From JACCRE01 sp049790855 (lineage in GTDB: Bacteria; Planctomycetota; Planctomycetia; Planctomycetales; Planctomycetaceae), in contig JBAQZJ010000180.1 in NCBI GenBank assembly GCA_049790855.1, forward strand, positions 1 through 36,470: a DNA stretch of 36,470 nt. The letters are read 5' to 3'. Shown in pieces: positions 1 to 7,412 of the stretch. Positions within the stretch are counted from its first letter, which is position 1. Every line of letters begins with the position of its first letter. The notes below the pieces were generated by a model. It made no database searches. It was not told the DNA's origin and was given only the letters and a program-made list of their open reading frames with translations. A program made the translations under genes and the position numbers.

Positions 1-61
1 AGCGAGGGAAGCCTCCGATGTCGTTCACCTCCGGACAGCCGACGCACATAGGAACCGCACG

Positions 62-1027
62 ATGTTGCCGCTCGAATGTCAGCCGATTCTCAAACGCATC
101 CGCTGGGGCGGCCGCCGGCTGGAACGCCTCGGGAAAAATCTCGGTGAAGGCCATGACTACGCCGAAAGCTGGGAGCTCGCCGACCACGGCGACGACCAGA
201 GCGTCGTCCTCAACGGCGAGCACGCCGGCTGGACGCTTCGACGACTTGTCGAAGAGAAAAACGCCGAACTCTTTGGCCGGCATGCCGGGTTGAAGCAGTT
301 TCCGCTGCTCGTCAAGTTCCTCGATGCGAACGACCGGCTCAGTGTGCAGGTCCACCCCAACGACGAGCAGGCGAAGCAGTATGCCCCGCACGAGAACGGC
401 AAGACCGAAGCCTGGGTCATCGTCGATGCCGAACCGGGGGCGAAGCTGTACGCCGGGTTGAAAGAAGGCGTCACGCCCGACCAGTTGCGACAGGCCTCGA
501 TCGACGGCACGGTCGAAAACCTGCTGCACTCGTTCGAAGTCTCGCCCGGCGAATGCGTCTTTATTCCTGCCGGGACGGTGCATGCGATCGGAGCGGGCAT
601 TCTGCTCGCCGAGATCCAGCAGATGAGCAACCTCACCTTTCGGCTGTTCGACTGGGGCTGGGTCGACGCGAACGGCAAGCCCCGGCAGATCCACCTCGAA
701 GAAAGCCTCGCCTGCACCGACTTCGCTCGCGGACCGGCCCGCCCCGTCGATCCGCATCGCCACGAGCACCGCCACGGCGTGACCGATGACCTCGTCCGCA
801 GCGACTACTTCGAAATGCGTCGCCACGTTCTGGAACGCGACCACCGCCTGCCGGTCGAAGACCACTTTCGCATCCTGACGGTGCTCAAGGGCACCGGTGA
901 CCTCGTCGCCGGCGACGCCTCGATGCGATTCTCCCTCGGCCGCACGGTGCTTATTCCTGCCGAGTGCCCGCAAGTGACGATCCACCCGCTGGCGGAAATG
1001 ATCGTGCTGGAGGCGTGCGTGCCGTGA
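62..1027 (+). CDS. manA: Class I mannose-6-phosphate isomerase
   Basis: The product (321 aa) should interconvert mannose-6-phosphate and fructose-6-phosphate in the cytoplasm, supplying GDP-mannose precursors. The cupin metal-site pattern of type I enzymes is visible: a QVHPND segment at residues 96-101, Glu116 in the TEAW segment, and IPAGTVHAIG (168-177) with His174, followed by EIQQMSNLTFRLFDWG-type sequence. The length fits the short bacterial form of about 310-325 aa rather than the 390-aa enteric form. The ATG at 62 opens directly on the family N-terminus; the frame stays open upstream to the window edge, so a longer protein cannot be formally excluded. The neighbouring small genes are unrelated. 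The family call is firm; preference for mannose over other hexose phosphates is inferred. Confidence 0.93.
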   Translation: MLPLECQPILKRIRWGGRRLERLGKNLGEGHDYAESWELADHGDDQSVVLNGEHAGWTLRRLVEEKNAELFGRHAGLKQFPLLVKFLDANDRLSVQVHPNDEQAKQYAPHENGKTEAWVIVDAEPGAKLYAGLKEGVTPDQLRQASIDGTVENLLHSFEVSPGECVFIPAGTVHAIGAGILLAEIQQMSNLTFRLFDWGWVDANGKPRQIHLEESLACTDFARGPARPVDPHRHEHRHGVTDDLVRSDYFEMRRHVLERDHRLPVEDHFRILTVLKGTGDLVAGDASMRFSLGRTVLIPAECPQVTIHPLAEMIVLEACVP

Positions 1028-1135
1028 GGGGGCGAATACGCACCAGCGACACCCGAACAATTCGATCTCTCAAGCGTTGCCCGCCGTGTTAGAATTACTG
1101 GCGAGGTCCAATTTCGGTGTTGGCCAGGTTCTCCG

Positions 1136-1372
1136 GTGAATACTCGACTCGAAGCCACTGTCGTCGACGGTGCTCTGGAACTCGATCATCCCGTAGAGTT
1201 GCCGGACCAGACTCGTGTTCGTGTTTCCGTCGAACCGGTCGCCGTCTGCACGGATTCGACGACCCGCGGACGCGAAACCGGCTGGGCCGCGATGAAGCGG
1301 CGGATTCGGGAACGCGCGATCCACGCCGGCCGGTTGCACTTCACGCGCGATGAACTGCATGAACGCGATTGA
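1136..1372 (+). CDS. AF2212/DUF104-like small antitoxin candidate
   Basis: A 78-aa protein starting at GTG. Residues 1-35 follow the pattern of short beta-strand antitoxins of the DUF104/AF2212 type (a V-x-DGALEL-x-x-PVELP run, then TRVRVSVEP). The C-terminal half is rich in Arg and Glu (MKRRIRERAIHAGRLHFTRDEL), as expected for a segment that wraps a toxin. Its last codons overlap the start of a PIN-domain reading frame, the usual antitoxin-then-toxin order. The downstream toxin is broken, so this gene is probably an orphan antitoxin. The family assignment rests on pattern only. Confidence 0.6.
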   Translation: MNTRLEATVVDGALELDHPVELPDQTRVRVSVEPVAVCTDSTTRGRETGWAAMKRRIRERAIHAGRLHFTRDELHERD

Positions 1373-1424
1373 CGCGAACGTCTTCGTCTATGCCTTGGAT
1401 GCAGATGAGCCGGACAAGCAGGGT
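1350..1424 (+). pseudogene. PIN-domain (VapC-like) toxin, N-terminal fragment
   Basis: The frame from ATG 1350 (or the more family-like ATG 1359) encodes MNAIDANVFVYALDADEP, the typical first strand of a PIN ribonuclease with its first acidic metal ligand (Asp in IDANV). After about 20 codons the sequence enters a palindromic element at about 1423 and all PIN similarity stops; the frame then runs through the repeat and ends at 1547. No remaining PIN motif appears beyond the element before the end of glnD at 1607. The rest of the toxin gene therefore appears lost and the product cannot be an active nuclease. It overlaps the antitoxin-like gene at 1136-1372. Confidence 0.7.
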
Positions 1425-1575
1425 AGGGTGGGTCAAGCGCGCAGGTGGCACTCGATTGCTCCTGACGCTTCCCGAGCGCCGACCCACCATCGTGGTCGAA
1501 CTCCGTCCGCTGGTGGGTCGGCGCTCATTCGCGCGGGTGAGGATTAACATCGCCATCACTTCGCTTGACCCACCC
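1423..1575. repeat. 150-bp palindromic MITE-like element with nested inverted repeats
   Basis: The outer arms are a perfect 14-bp inverted repeat: GGGTGGGTCAAGCG at 1426-1439 and its complement at 1562-1575. Inside lies a second perfect 16-bp inverted repeat, 1474-1489 (GAGCGCCGACCCACCA) with 1511-1526. The element holds no convincing gene and interrupts the PIN toxin frame. No target-site duplication is evident. The outer sequence begins GTAGGGTGGGT, similar to the arms of the element at 8973-9039. Non-autonomous mobility is inferred from structure. Confidence 0.75.
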
Positions 1576-1606
1576 GACCGGGTTTTTCAATTCACATGGA
1601 GCCGCA

Positions 1607-4303
1607 CTACCTCGCGTACCGCGTGTGCCCTTCGGCTTCGAATTCGTTGAGGCGGTCGAGCAGGGTGGTGCGGATGGTGCGGAGGGTGGGTTCGTCGGTG
1701 ATTTTCTGGCCGTCCTGGGTCGTCACGTAGAACACGTCGACGACCTGGTCGAGGTGGGTCGAGATCTTCGCGACGTCGACCGACAGGCCCAGGTCGTGCA
1801 GCGTGCGGGTCAGCACGAACAGCAGGCCCGGGCGGTCGTGGGCGAAGACGTCGAGAATCGTGCAGCGGTCCGACGTGTCGGTGTCGGTCGACACCTGCAA
1901 CGGCAGGTCGGAAAGCGGGATCGCCCGTTCGGCGGCACCGTAGGGCTGATGCTTGCGGATGAGCTGCGGAATATCGGCCCCCACCAGCAGCGTTTCGCGA
2001 AGGGCGGTCGTCACCTCGGCGATTCGCCAAGCCGGCACAGGCCCATCGTGGTCGGTGTCGAGCACGCGGTAGCGGTCGACGACGGTGCCGTCGACGGTCG
2101 TTTCGATCGTCGCCGAGAGAATCTCCAGCCGCTTCGCCGACAGCACGCCGGCCATCTTGTGGAAGCAGCCGTCGGCGACGGTCGCCGACGCGATGATGCG
2201 GTACTCGGTCGTCTTCGTCGAGGAATCGTAAGAGCCGCTCGTCAGCACGCTGCCCGGTTGCAGCGACCGCAATCCCTGAAGGTCTCCGACGATTTGCGAA
2301 ATCGGCGTCGTCGCCAGGTACTGGTGCGAGAAGCCGGCGAGCTGTTTCGTCGCCCACTCGTGCAGTTCCGGCCGGTGTGCCTCGCCGACGGAATGGCGAA
2401 ACGCCGTCGCGGCTTCGTTCTTGATCGAGGCGAGCCCCCCCGCGTCGAGCCGGGCGCTCTGCCCCGACAGGAAGTGCAGCGACTGTTCGTAGAGGTCGGT
2501 CAGCAGGTCGGCTTTCCACTTCGTGAAGACGCCCGGACCGACGGCGTCGAGGTCGGCGGCGCTCAAGACGTAGAGCATCCGCAGCGTCTCGGGACTCTTC
2601 ACATCGTGGCTGAACTGGAGCGCGAGGCGGGGGTCGGTCAGATCACGCCGCAACGCGAGATGCACCATCGTGAGATGCTTGTGGACCAGGTACTCCAGCC
2701 GATCGCGGTCGGAGTCGGACAGACGCAGCCGCAGGCCGACCCGCCGGGCGATCTCCTGGCCGACGTCGCTGTGATCGCGATCGAAGCCCTTGCCGATGTC
2801 GTGCAACAACAGCGCAAGGTTCAGAACCGCCGATTGTCGGACGGAGCGCCGGGCCTCGCCGATCGGTCCCGGATCGAAGGCGAACCGGCAGCCGGCCTCG
2901 ACGGTTCGCAACGAGTGCTCGTCGACCGTGAAGCTGTGATACTGGTTGAACTGAATCAGGCAGCGGGCGTGCCGGAGATCGGGAATCAGCCATTCCAGCA
3001 CGCCGCTGCGGTACATCGCCCGCAGTGCCTTGCCGAGATGTCGGTCGAACGCCAGCAGTCCCAGGAACTTCTCGGCCGCCACCGGAGAGATGTCGGCGGG
3101 CCAGGACGGCGTACGTTTTCGCAGCAACTCTTCAGTTTCGGCGGTCGGTTCGACGCCCGATTTGGCGACGAAGCGGAACAGGTCGAGCACGCGATCGGGT
3201 GAGCCGGCCGTCGACTCGCGGAATCGCGGCGCGATCTGCACAGTGGACGGCCCGAGCCAGAAGACGCCGGCGGCGCGGCGGGTCAGCATCGTCTCGGCGG
3301 CGGCACCAAGTGCCGAGCGGGGCCGGTGGCGGTTGATGAATCGCTCGGTGATCTCGGCGATCGTCGTCGCGTGCCGCAGGTAAGTCTGCATGAACCGCTC
3401 GACAGGACGCACGCCGGGGGTGCCGGGAATGTGACGTTCCTCGGCGAGCCGGCGCTGCTCTTCGCGGGTCAGAATGTCGCTCTCGCGACCGGCATGAAAG
3501 TGCAGGTCGATGCGAACCTTGAGCAGGAAGTCGTAGGCTTCGAGCAGGTGACGTGCATCGTCGCGGCCGATGGCGTTTCGCAGACGGAGCAGGTCGAGAT
3601 CGGTCGTGCCGAACTTCGCGTAAGCGATCCAGCGCAGCAGATGGGCGTCGCGCAGTCCGCCGGGCGATCGCTTCACGTCGGGTTCGAGGATGCTCGGGCA
3701 TTCGCCGTGCTCGAGTCGCTCTTTCCCGCGGCTCGCGAGGCATTCGTTGTAGAAGGTTCGAAGCCGCCTGCGGACCAGGCGGTCGCGCCACTGGCTTCGC
3801 AACCGATCGACGAGACCCGCATCGCCGGCGAGCGGCTTCAGCTCGACGAGCGACGTCGCGACCGAGATGTCGCTGCGGGCGATCTGGATCGTCTCTTCGA
3901 CGGTGCGGACGGCATGGCCGATGCGAAAACCGGCGTCCCAGCCTTCACGAATCACCGCTGCGGCGACGCGGGCGAACGGCTCGTGGGCTGCGGGGCGATA
4001 CAGGAACAACAGATCGACGTCGGAATACGGGCAAAGCTCGCCTCTTCCAGGACCGCCGACGAACGTGATCGCGGCATCCTCCGCGACGAGTCGCCGGTCG
4101 TGCGGGGAGAGCGATTCGCAGGCGGTCCGATAGAGATCAAGGAAAAACTGCTCGGTGCGCTCGGAAAGGCGGGCGGCGATCTGAATTCCGGTGGCGCTGC
4201 CGTGCAGCTTTGTTCGGGCGTCGCCGCGGATCGCTTCCACACGCGACTTGCCGGCGGCGAGACGGTCTTCTGTAGAGGGGCGGTGCGGGGGCGAAGCAGA
4301 CAC
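1607..4303 (-). CDS. glnD: [Protein-PII] uridylyltransferase / uridylyl-removing enzyme
   Basis: A bifunctional nitrogen sensor (898 aa) that uridylylates PII when glutamine is low and removes UMP when it is high. Order of parts: a nucleotidyltransferase motif GGPGRGELCPYSDVD at 83-97, with the Asp pair in SDVD; the PII-uridylyltransferase linker; an HD hydrolase motif HDIGKG at 501-506 followed by His511; and two C-terminal ACT domains (about 690-750 and 815-875) that bind glutamine in characterised homologues. The GG-Y of the canonical motif is GG-P here, which is minor. The start is a GTG at 4303 with no clear ribosome-binding site. It lies downstream of two PII genes on the same strand, 86 bp after the nearer one, so co-transcription is likely. 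Confidence 0.95.
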   Translation of the reverse strand: MSASPPHRPSTEDRLAAGKSRVEAIRGDARTKLHGSATGIQIAARLSERTEQFFLDLYRTACESLSPHDRRLVAEDAAITFVGGPGRGELCPYSDVDLLFLYRPAAHEPFARVAAAVIREGWDAGFRIGHAVRTVEETIQIARSDISVATSLVELKPLAGDAGLVDRLRSQWRDRLVRRRLRTFYNECLASRGKERLEHGECPSILEPDVKRSPGGLRDAHLLRWIAYAKFGTTDLDLLRLRNAIGRDDARHLLEAYDFLLKVRIDLHFHAGRESDILTREEQRRLAEERHIPGTPGVRPVERFMQTYLRHATTIAEITERFINRHRPRSALGAAAETMLTRRAAGVFWLGPSTVQIAPRFRESTAGSPDRVLDLFRFVAKSGVEPTAETEELLRKRTPSWPADISPVAAEKFLGLLAFDRHLGKALRAMYRSGVLEWLIPDLRHARCLIQFNQYHSFTVDEHSLRTVEAGCRFAFDPGPIGEARRSVRQSAVLNLALLLHDIGKGFDRDHSDVGQEIARRVGLRLRLSDSDRDRLEYLVHKHLTMVHLALRRDLTDPRLALQFSHDVKSPETLRMLYVLSAADLDAVGPGVFTKWKADLLTDLYEQSLHFLSGQSARLDAGGLASIKNEAATAFRHSVGEAHRPELHEWATKQLAGFSHQYLATTPISQIVGDLQGLRSLQPGSVLTSGSYDSSTKTTEYRIIASATVADGCFHKMAGVLSAKRLEILSATIETTVDGTVVDRYRVLDTDHDGPVPAWRIAEVTTALRETLLVGADIPQLIRKHQPYGAAERAIPLSDLPLQVSTDTDTSDRCTILDVFAHDRPGLLFVLTRTLHDLGLSVDVAKISTHLDQVVDVFYVTTQDGQKITDEPTLRTIRTTLLDRLNEFEAEGHTRYAR

Positions 4304-4389
4304 CGGGGGCGCTCAACGAGGTCGAAACGTGCGAAAGCCCGGCGGCGGCGTCCTGTGGACTTGACGGAGACGCGAAACCGGTCCAGCGG

Positions 4390-4728
4390 TCAAATCGCCT
4401 CCTCGCCTGCTTCGCCGGTGCGAATCCGGACGACGTCTTCGAGGTCGTAGACGAAGACCTTGCCGTCGCCGATCTGCCCGGTGCGGCATTGCGTCAGAAT
4501 CACGTCGACGACCGCTTTCCACTGATCTTCGCGGACGGCCATCTCCAGCTTGATTTTGGGCAGGAAGTCGACGGTGTACTCGGCGCCGCGGTAATTCTCT
4601 TTGTGGCCGCGTTGCCGGCCGAATCCGCGAACTTCAGTGACCGTCATGCCGTGAATGCCGGCTTCCGTCAGACCGGTCTTCACCTCGTCGAGTTTGTAGT
4701 GGCGAATGACCGCTTCGATTTTCTTCAT
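4390..4728 (-). CDS. glnB: PII nitrogen regulatory protein (first copy, next to glnD)
   Basis: A 112-aa PII signal protein, the standard length. The T-loop segment YRGAEYTVDF contains Tyr51, the residue uridylylated by GlnD in proteobacterial homologues, and the B-loop TGQIGDGKVF and the C-terminal RIRTGE signature are both present. PII trimers read ATP/ADP and 2-oxoglutarate and control glutamine synthetase, transporters or regulators by contact. It sits between a second PII gene and glnD on the same strand. The two copies share long identical stretches but diverge after residue 60, suggesting different partners. No amtB is visible in the window, so the GlnB versus GlnK label is a guess. Confidence 0.94.
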   Translation of the reverse strand: MKKIEAVIRHYKLDEVKTGLTEAGIHGMTVTEVRGFGRQRGHKENYRGAEYTVDFLPKIKLEMAVREDQWKAVVDVILTQCRTGQIGDGKVFVYDLEDVVRIRTGEAGEEAI

Positions 4729-4739
4729 GGTGACCTGGT

Positions 4740-4816
4740 GAGCGGGGGGCGTCAGCCCTCCGAGATCGTTCGCGAAAGAGCCATCGATTCACTCGGAGGG
4801 CTGACGCCCTCCGCTC
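4740..4816. repeat. REP-like inverted repeat between the two PII genes
   Basis: Two 25-nt arms, 4740-4764 and 4792-4816, are complementary with one mismatch and enclose a 27-nt loop. The core is GGGCGTCAGCCCTCCGAG. The transcript can form a very stable hairpin just after the stop of the upstream PII gene (stop complement at 4824), so it may act as a processing site, attenuator or RNA stabiliser. Single arms of the same family occur at 18941-18965 and 33497-33521. Confidence 0.85.
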
Positions 4817-4823
4817 GCCTGCC

Positions 4824-5162
4824 TTAGAGAGCGCTGTCGCCGGTTTCGCCGGTGCGGATGCGGATCATCTCGCCGAGGTTGGTGACGAAGATCTTGCCGT
4901 CGCCGATCTGACCGGTGCGGGCGGTTCGCAGGATCGTATCGATGACCGTCTTCGCCTGCTCGTCGGAGACGATGATTTCAAGTTTCGCTTTAGGCAGGAA
5001 ATCGACGGTGTACTCGGCGCCGCGGTATTGCTCTTTGTGGCCCTTCTGCCGGCCGAAGCCGCGGACTTCGGTCACGGTCATGCCCTGCACGCCGATCTCC
5101 GTAAGGGCGTCCTTGACCTCTTCGAGCTTGAAATGGCGAATGACCGCCTCGATCTTCTTCAT
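4824..5162 (-). CDS. glnB: PII nitrogen regulatory protein (second copy, promoter-proximal)
   Basis: A 112-aa PII protein with the same T-loop YRGAEYTVDF (Tyr51) and B-loop TGQIGDGKIF as its neighbour, ending RIRTGETGDSAL. It is the first gene of the apparent unit PII - PII - glnD. An AAGG-containing purine run lies just before ATG 5162. The tandem copy is probably a duplication: the N-terminal 60 residues are nearly identical to the other copy, while residues 61-95 differ (IIVSDEQAKTVIDTILRTA here). Which copy carries the GlnK-type transporter role cannot be told without an amtB neighbour. Confidence 0.94.
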   Translation of the reverse strand: MKKIEAVIRHFKLEEVKDALTEIGVQGMTVTEVRGFGRQKGHKEQYRGAEYTVDFLPKAKLEIIVSDEQAKTVIDTILRTARTGQIGDGKIFVTNLGEMIRIRTGETGDSAL

Positions 5163-5359
5163 CCCGCCCGCCTTTCAGGTCATCCTGCCACGGCGATGGC
5201 GCAACAGATGCGGCCGATCGCGTCAATTATGATCGGCGACGAGCCACGCGAAAAGAGCAGTCGGCGCGACGGCGCCGCTTGCAATTGGGCGGCGCATTGA
5301 GAATCGAAGGTCGGCGAAGCCGCAAGCGGAGGCAGGCTCGCCAGAGGTGAGAGGACTCG

Positions 5360-5857
5360 TCAAATCCGGTCGAGTTTGCCGAACGGGCGCTTTTTCGGGC
5401 GGCAGGCCTCGGCCGACAGACCGTACACCTCCAGCCGGTGGCCTTCCATTCGAAAGCCGTGCTCGGCGGCCACCTTGCGAAGGATTTCGTCCAGTTCGGG
5501 CGACTGGAACTCGATCAGTTTGCCGGTTTGACGGCAGATCAGGTGATCGTGTTGCGGGTATCCGTAATTGTGCTCGTAAACGTCGCGATCGTTCGTCCGT
5601 GCGACGCGACGCAGCAGGCCGGCTTCCTCGAGCGCCGAAATCGTGCGGTACACCGTCGAGCGGCTGACGCGGCGGCCGTCGTCGCGTTGTGACAGCCTGC
5701 CGACGATCTGGTCGACGTCGAAGTGCTCGTGATCGGCGAAGATCTCTTCGACGATGATCTGCCGCTCGGTCGTCAACCGCTGGCCCTTGGTCGCGAGATA
5801 CTCGCGAAACTTCTCCAGCGGAGTGATGGCGACTTCGACCGCTTGAAGATCAGACAC
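5360..5857 (-). CDS. Fur-family transcriptional regulator with a degenerate structural zinc site
   Basis: A DNA-binding metalloregulator of about 165 aa. The N-terminal winged helix is clear (LATKGQRLTTERQIIVEEIF, then RVSRSTVYRTISALEEAGLLRRV), followed by the dimerisation domain with PQHDHLIC and GKLIEFQSPEL. In standard Fur proteins the CxxC pair after HDHLIC and a second pair near the C-terminus hold a structural zinc. Here the first pair reads CRQT and the second reads SAEAC, so each has lost one cysteine. I chose GTG 5857 over the TTG at 5860 because GAGG lies 6 nt before it. It follows a small FlgM-like gene after 24 nt. The regulated metal or peroxide signal is unknown. Confidence 0.9.
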   Translation of the reverse strand: MSDLQAVEVAITPLEKFREYLATKGQRLTTERQIIVEEIFADHEHFDVDQIVGRLSQRDDGRRVSRSTVYRTISALEEAGLLRRVARTNDRDVYEHNYGYPQHDHLICRQTGKLIEFQSPELDEILRKVAAEHGFRMEGHRLEVYGLSAEACRPKKRPFGKLDRI

Positions 5858-5881
5858 CAATATCCTCGAAATATCAGAGCG

Positions 5882-6082
5882 TCAGGTGCGATTGCCGACG
5901 ACGGACAGCAACCGGCACACGGCCGCCTCCAGGCGTTCGGTCGTTTCGTAACCGCCGTCGTCGATCATCGCTCGAATACCAGCCAGCCGCTCCGCCCGCA
6001 GCGGATCGATCTCGCCGGCATCGTCCGGCGAAGCATTCGACGGCGAAGCATTGCGATCAGGATCGTGCGCGGCGGCATCCAT
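5882..6082 (-). CDS. Small FlgM-like (anti-sigma-28-like) protein
   Basis: The frame is open from 6142, but the likely start is the ATG at 6082, giving about 66 aa. The C-terminal segment (RAERLAGIRAMIDDGG, then YETTERLEAAVCRLL) matches the FlgM pattern in which a helix ending in IR-x-x-I-x-x-G-x-Y is followed by a second helix. The N-terminus is polar and low in complexity. No flagellar genes are nearby, and the gene is 24 nt upstream of the Fur-family gene on the same strand, probably in one transcript. Function is not established; it could equally be a small regulator-binding protein. Confidence 0.55.
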   Translation of the reverse strand: MDAAAHDPDRNASPSNASPDDAGEIDPLRAERLAGIRAMIDDGGYETTERLEAAVCRLLSVVGNRT

Positions 6083-6177
6083 CGTGGTGATCGGACGAGA
6101 ACGGTGCCAGAGGGGAGGCCGCAACGGCCCATGCCGCATCATACCCCGCCGCGTCCCATGCGTCCAACCGGCTGTCG

Positions 6178-7209
6178 TCAGCAGATCTCCCTGACGATCT
6201 CCGCCGCGGCGAGCAGGTCGTCACGGGACACATCGAGATGCGTGACCGCCCGAAGTCGCTGTCGACCGACGGCATTGATCCGCACACCCCGCGCAGCAAG
6301 TCGTTTCGACAATTCCGCTGCGGTTCCCCAAGCCGGATCGATGTGGAAGAAGGCGATGTTCGTTTCGACTTCGCGGGGGCGTATCTCGATCATTGGGGAA
6401 TCGACAATGCGTTCTGCAAAGTGACGGGCGTTGGCGTGATCCTCGGCAAGTCGTTCGACGTGGTGCTCCAACGCATAAATCGCCGCCCCCGCGATGATGC
6501 CCGACTGCCGCAATGCTCCGCCGAAGAGCTTGCGGGAGCGGCGGGCCGCGGCGATGTTGTCGGCCGAACCGACGAGGACCGCTCCGAAAGGGCATCCGAG
6601 TCCTTTCGAAAAGCAGATCGACACGGTGTCGAAAAGCTCGGCGACGTCGCGCGGATGATAGCCCTTCGCCACCGTGGCATTGAACAGTCTCGCTCCATCC
6701 AGATGCAGGCGCAAGCCTTTTCCGCGCGCCCACCCGCAGACGTCGCGCAGGCGATCGAGCGGCCAGGCGGCTCCGCCGCCCAGGTTCGTCGTGTTTTCGA
6801 GACTGAGCAGCCGGGTTCGCGGATAGTGCTGCGATGGCGGCCGCCAGGCGGCCTCGAGCGTGGCGACGTCGAGCATGCCCAGTTCGCCGGGCAGCAGGCG
6901 ACAACTGATGCCGCTGACGGCCGCGGGTGCTCCGCCTTCGTTGTTCGCGACGTGGCCGGATTCGTGAATCAGCAGTTCATCACCTGGCCGGCAGTGGCAG
7001 CGCAGGCCGATCTGGTTCGACTGCGAACCTGACGTACACAAGACGGCCGCCTCTTTGCCGAGCATTTCCGCGACGAACCTTTCGAGCCGGTTGACGGTCG
7101 GGTCTTCGCCCGCCATGTCGTCGCCGAGCTCTGCCGAGACCATCGCCTCATACATTCCCGGCGTCGGTTTCGTGACGGTATCGCTGCGGAGGTCGATCGT
7201 GCGAGACAT
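6178..7209 (-). CDS. ltaE: Low-specificity L-threonine aldolase / GntG-type PLP aldolase
   Basis: A PLP-dependent fold-type I enzyme (343 aa) expected to cleave L-threonine or allo-threonine to glycine and acetaldehyde. The N-terminus MSRTIDLRSDTVTKPTPGMY and the GDDMAGEDPTVNRLE segment are hallmarks of the family. HLDGARLFNA carries the PLP-contacting Asp, and SICFSKGLGCPFGA carries the Schiff-base lysine in SKGLG. ATG 7209 is preferred because the family signature follows at once; the frame upstream to 7290 has no similarity. It is divergent from hisD, with a 203-bp region between them. Substrate range (threonine, allo-threonine, phenylserine) cannot be read from sequence. Confidence 0.92.
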   Translation of the reverse strand: MSRTIDLRSDTVTKPTPGMYEAMVSAELGDDMAGEDPTVNRLERFVAEMLGKEAAVLCTSGSQSNQIGLRCHCRPGDELLIHESGHVANNEGGAPAAVSGISCRLLPGELGMLDVATLEAAWRPPSQHYPRTRLLSLENTTNLGGGAAWPLDRLRDVCGWARGKGLRLHLDGARLFNATVAKGYHPRDVAELFDTVSICFSKGLGCPFGAVLVGSADNIAAARRSRKLFGGALRQSGIIAGAAIYALEHHVERLAEDHANARHFAERIVDSPMIEIRPREVETNIAFFHIDPAWGTAAELSKRLAARGVRINAVGRQRLRAVTHLDVSRDDLLAAAEIVREIC

Positions 7210-7412
7210 GGGGAAGGAGTCAGGAGTCAGGAGAAGTTTAGCCGCGACCAACGGGAGCGCGTCCCCGCAAACGCTTCCAAGCTTTCCCATCGCCGCGTGC
7301 GACGGCTAGGACCGCATTACTTTACGCTTCCGGCGGCTCATCCTACGATTCGTTTCCGGCTCGTTCCATCGACCTTCTCGATTCTCAGTCCTCCATCCCC
7401 GGTTCTTCTCCA

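Noticed and set aside
1..51. C-terminal fragment of an upstream gene ending at TAG 49-51
   Set aside because: Only 16 codons are visible and no family resemblance can be judged.
1565..3202. 545-aa plus-strand frame opposite glnD, and the 374-aa frame at 3326-4450
   Set aside because: Both are mirror frames of glnD, whose nucleotidyltransferase, HD and ACT motifs are all on the minus strand.
5163..5359. Sigma-54 promoter before the PII genes
   Set aside because: GTGGCAGG on the minus strand is suggestive, but no TTGC element follows at the right distance.
7213..7226. GTCAGGA direct repeat before the threonine aldolase gene as an operator
   Set aside because: Two short copies only; similar simple repeats are common in such spacers.
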